The notes under the pieces: generated by a model
Seen by the model: the letters and a program-made list of their open reading frames with translations, nothing else
What the model was told of the DNA's origin: nothing
Databases searched by the model: none
In this document: piece after piece, positions 14,076-14,096 of the stretch
Numbering within the stretch: the first letter of the stretch is position 1
Layout of the letters: every line of letters begins with the position of its first letter
Made by a program: the position numbers and the translations under genes
From: Hellea sp964576765
Lineage (GTDB): Bacteria; Pseudomonadota; Alphaproteobacteria; Caulobacterales; Maricaulaceae
Length of the DNA: 14,096 nt
Reading direction: 5' to 3'
Assembly: GCA_964576765.1 (NCBI GenBank)
Contig: CAZNWH010000061.1
Span: forward strand, 1 to 14,096

Positions 14076-14096
14076 TTGAATATTGACGGAAACTGT

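Overview
The window looks like a stretch of alphaproteobacterial chromosome of moderate GC content. It carries conserved housekeeping and envelope genes and shows no integrase, transposase, phage gene, tRNA, rRNA or CRISPR array. Three perfect TTAA-N7-TTAA boxes, the binding pattern of the cell-cycle regulator CtrA, lie in intergenic DNA. Together with the style of the phosphomannomutase and of the small monooxygenase domain, they suggest a dimorphic or stalked-type lineage (Caulobacterales, Hyphomonadales or Maricaulales). The assignment rests on protein style and motifs only, not on a search.

Layout. At the left edge (1-58, minus strand) a two-stem RNA leader ends in a Shine-Dalgarno sequence and appears to belong to a gene just outside the window. 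Next on the minus strand are a membrane-anchored hormone-sensitive-lipase-type hydrolase (123-1208) and a translationally coupled run read from right to left: csaA (2945-3292), thiE (2280-2948) and an exported Sel1-repeat protein (1297-2466) whose only usable canonical start lies 187 bases inside thiE. On the plus strand follow a GNAT acetyltransferase (3366-3854), a lipoprotein of unknown function preceded by two tandem CtrA boxes (3939-4535), a phosphoglucomutase/phosphomannomutase (4648-6171), a small MazG-like NTP pyrophosphohydrolase close behind it (6193-6489) and the redox-regulated chaperone Hsp33 (6576-7487).

The right half holds the potassium transporter subunit TrkH (7583-9034, minus), a gene-poor gap with a third CtrA box, an exported TPR protein (9372-10055, minus), an unusual fusion of an atypical SDR and an antibiotic-biosynthesis-monooxygenase-like domain (10090-11268), an apparently frameshifted 50-residue membrane protein (11272-11425, minus), an unrecognised 173-residue protein (11581-12102) and a CPA1-type cation/proton antiporter with a cytoplasmic nucleotide-binding-like domain (12135-14075).

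Functional themes. TrkH and the CPA1-type antiporter both bear on monovalent cation and pH balance. The phosphohexomutase supplies sugar phosphates for envelope polysaccharides. Hsp33 and the small pyrophosphohydrolase are stress and house-cleaning functions. The points most worth a second look are the left-edge RNA leader, the paired CtrA boxes at the lipoprotein gene, the deep thiE/Sel1 overlap, the SDR-ABM fusion and the frameshifted small membrane ORF. I did not find a clear new defence or mobile system.
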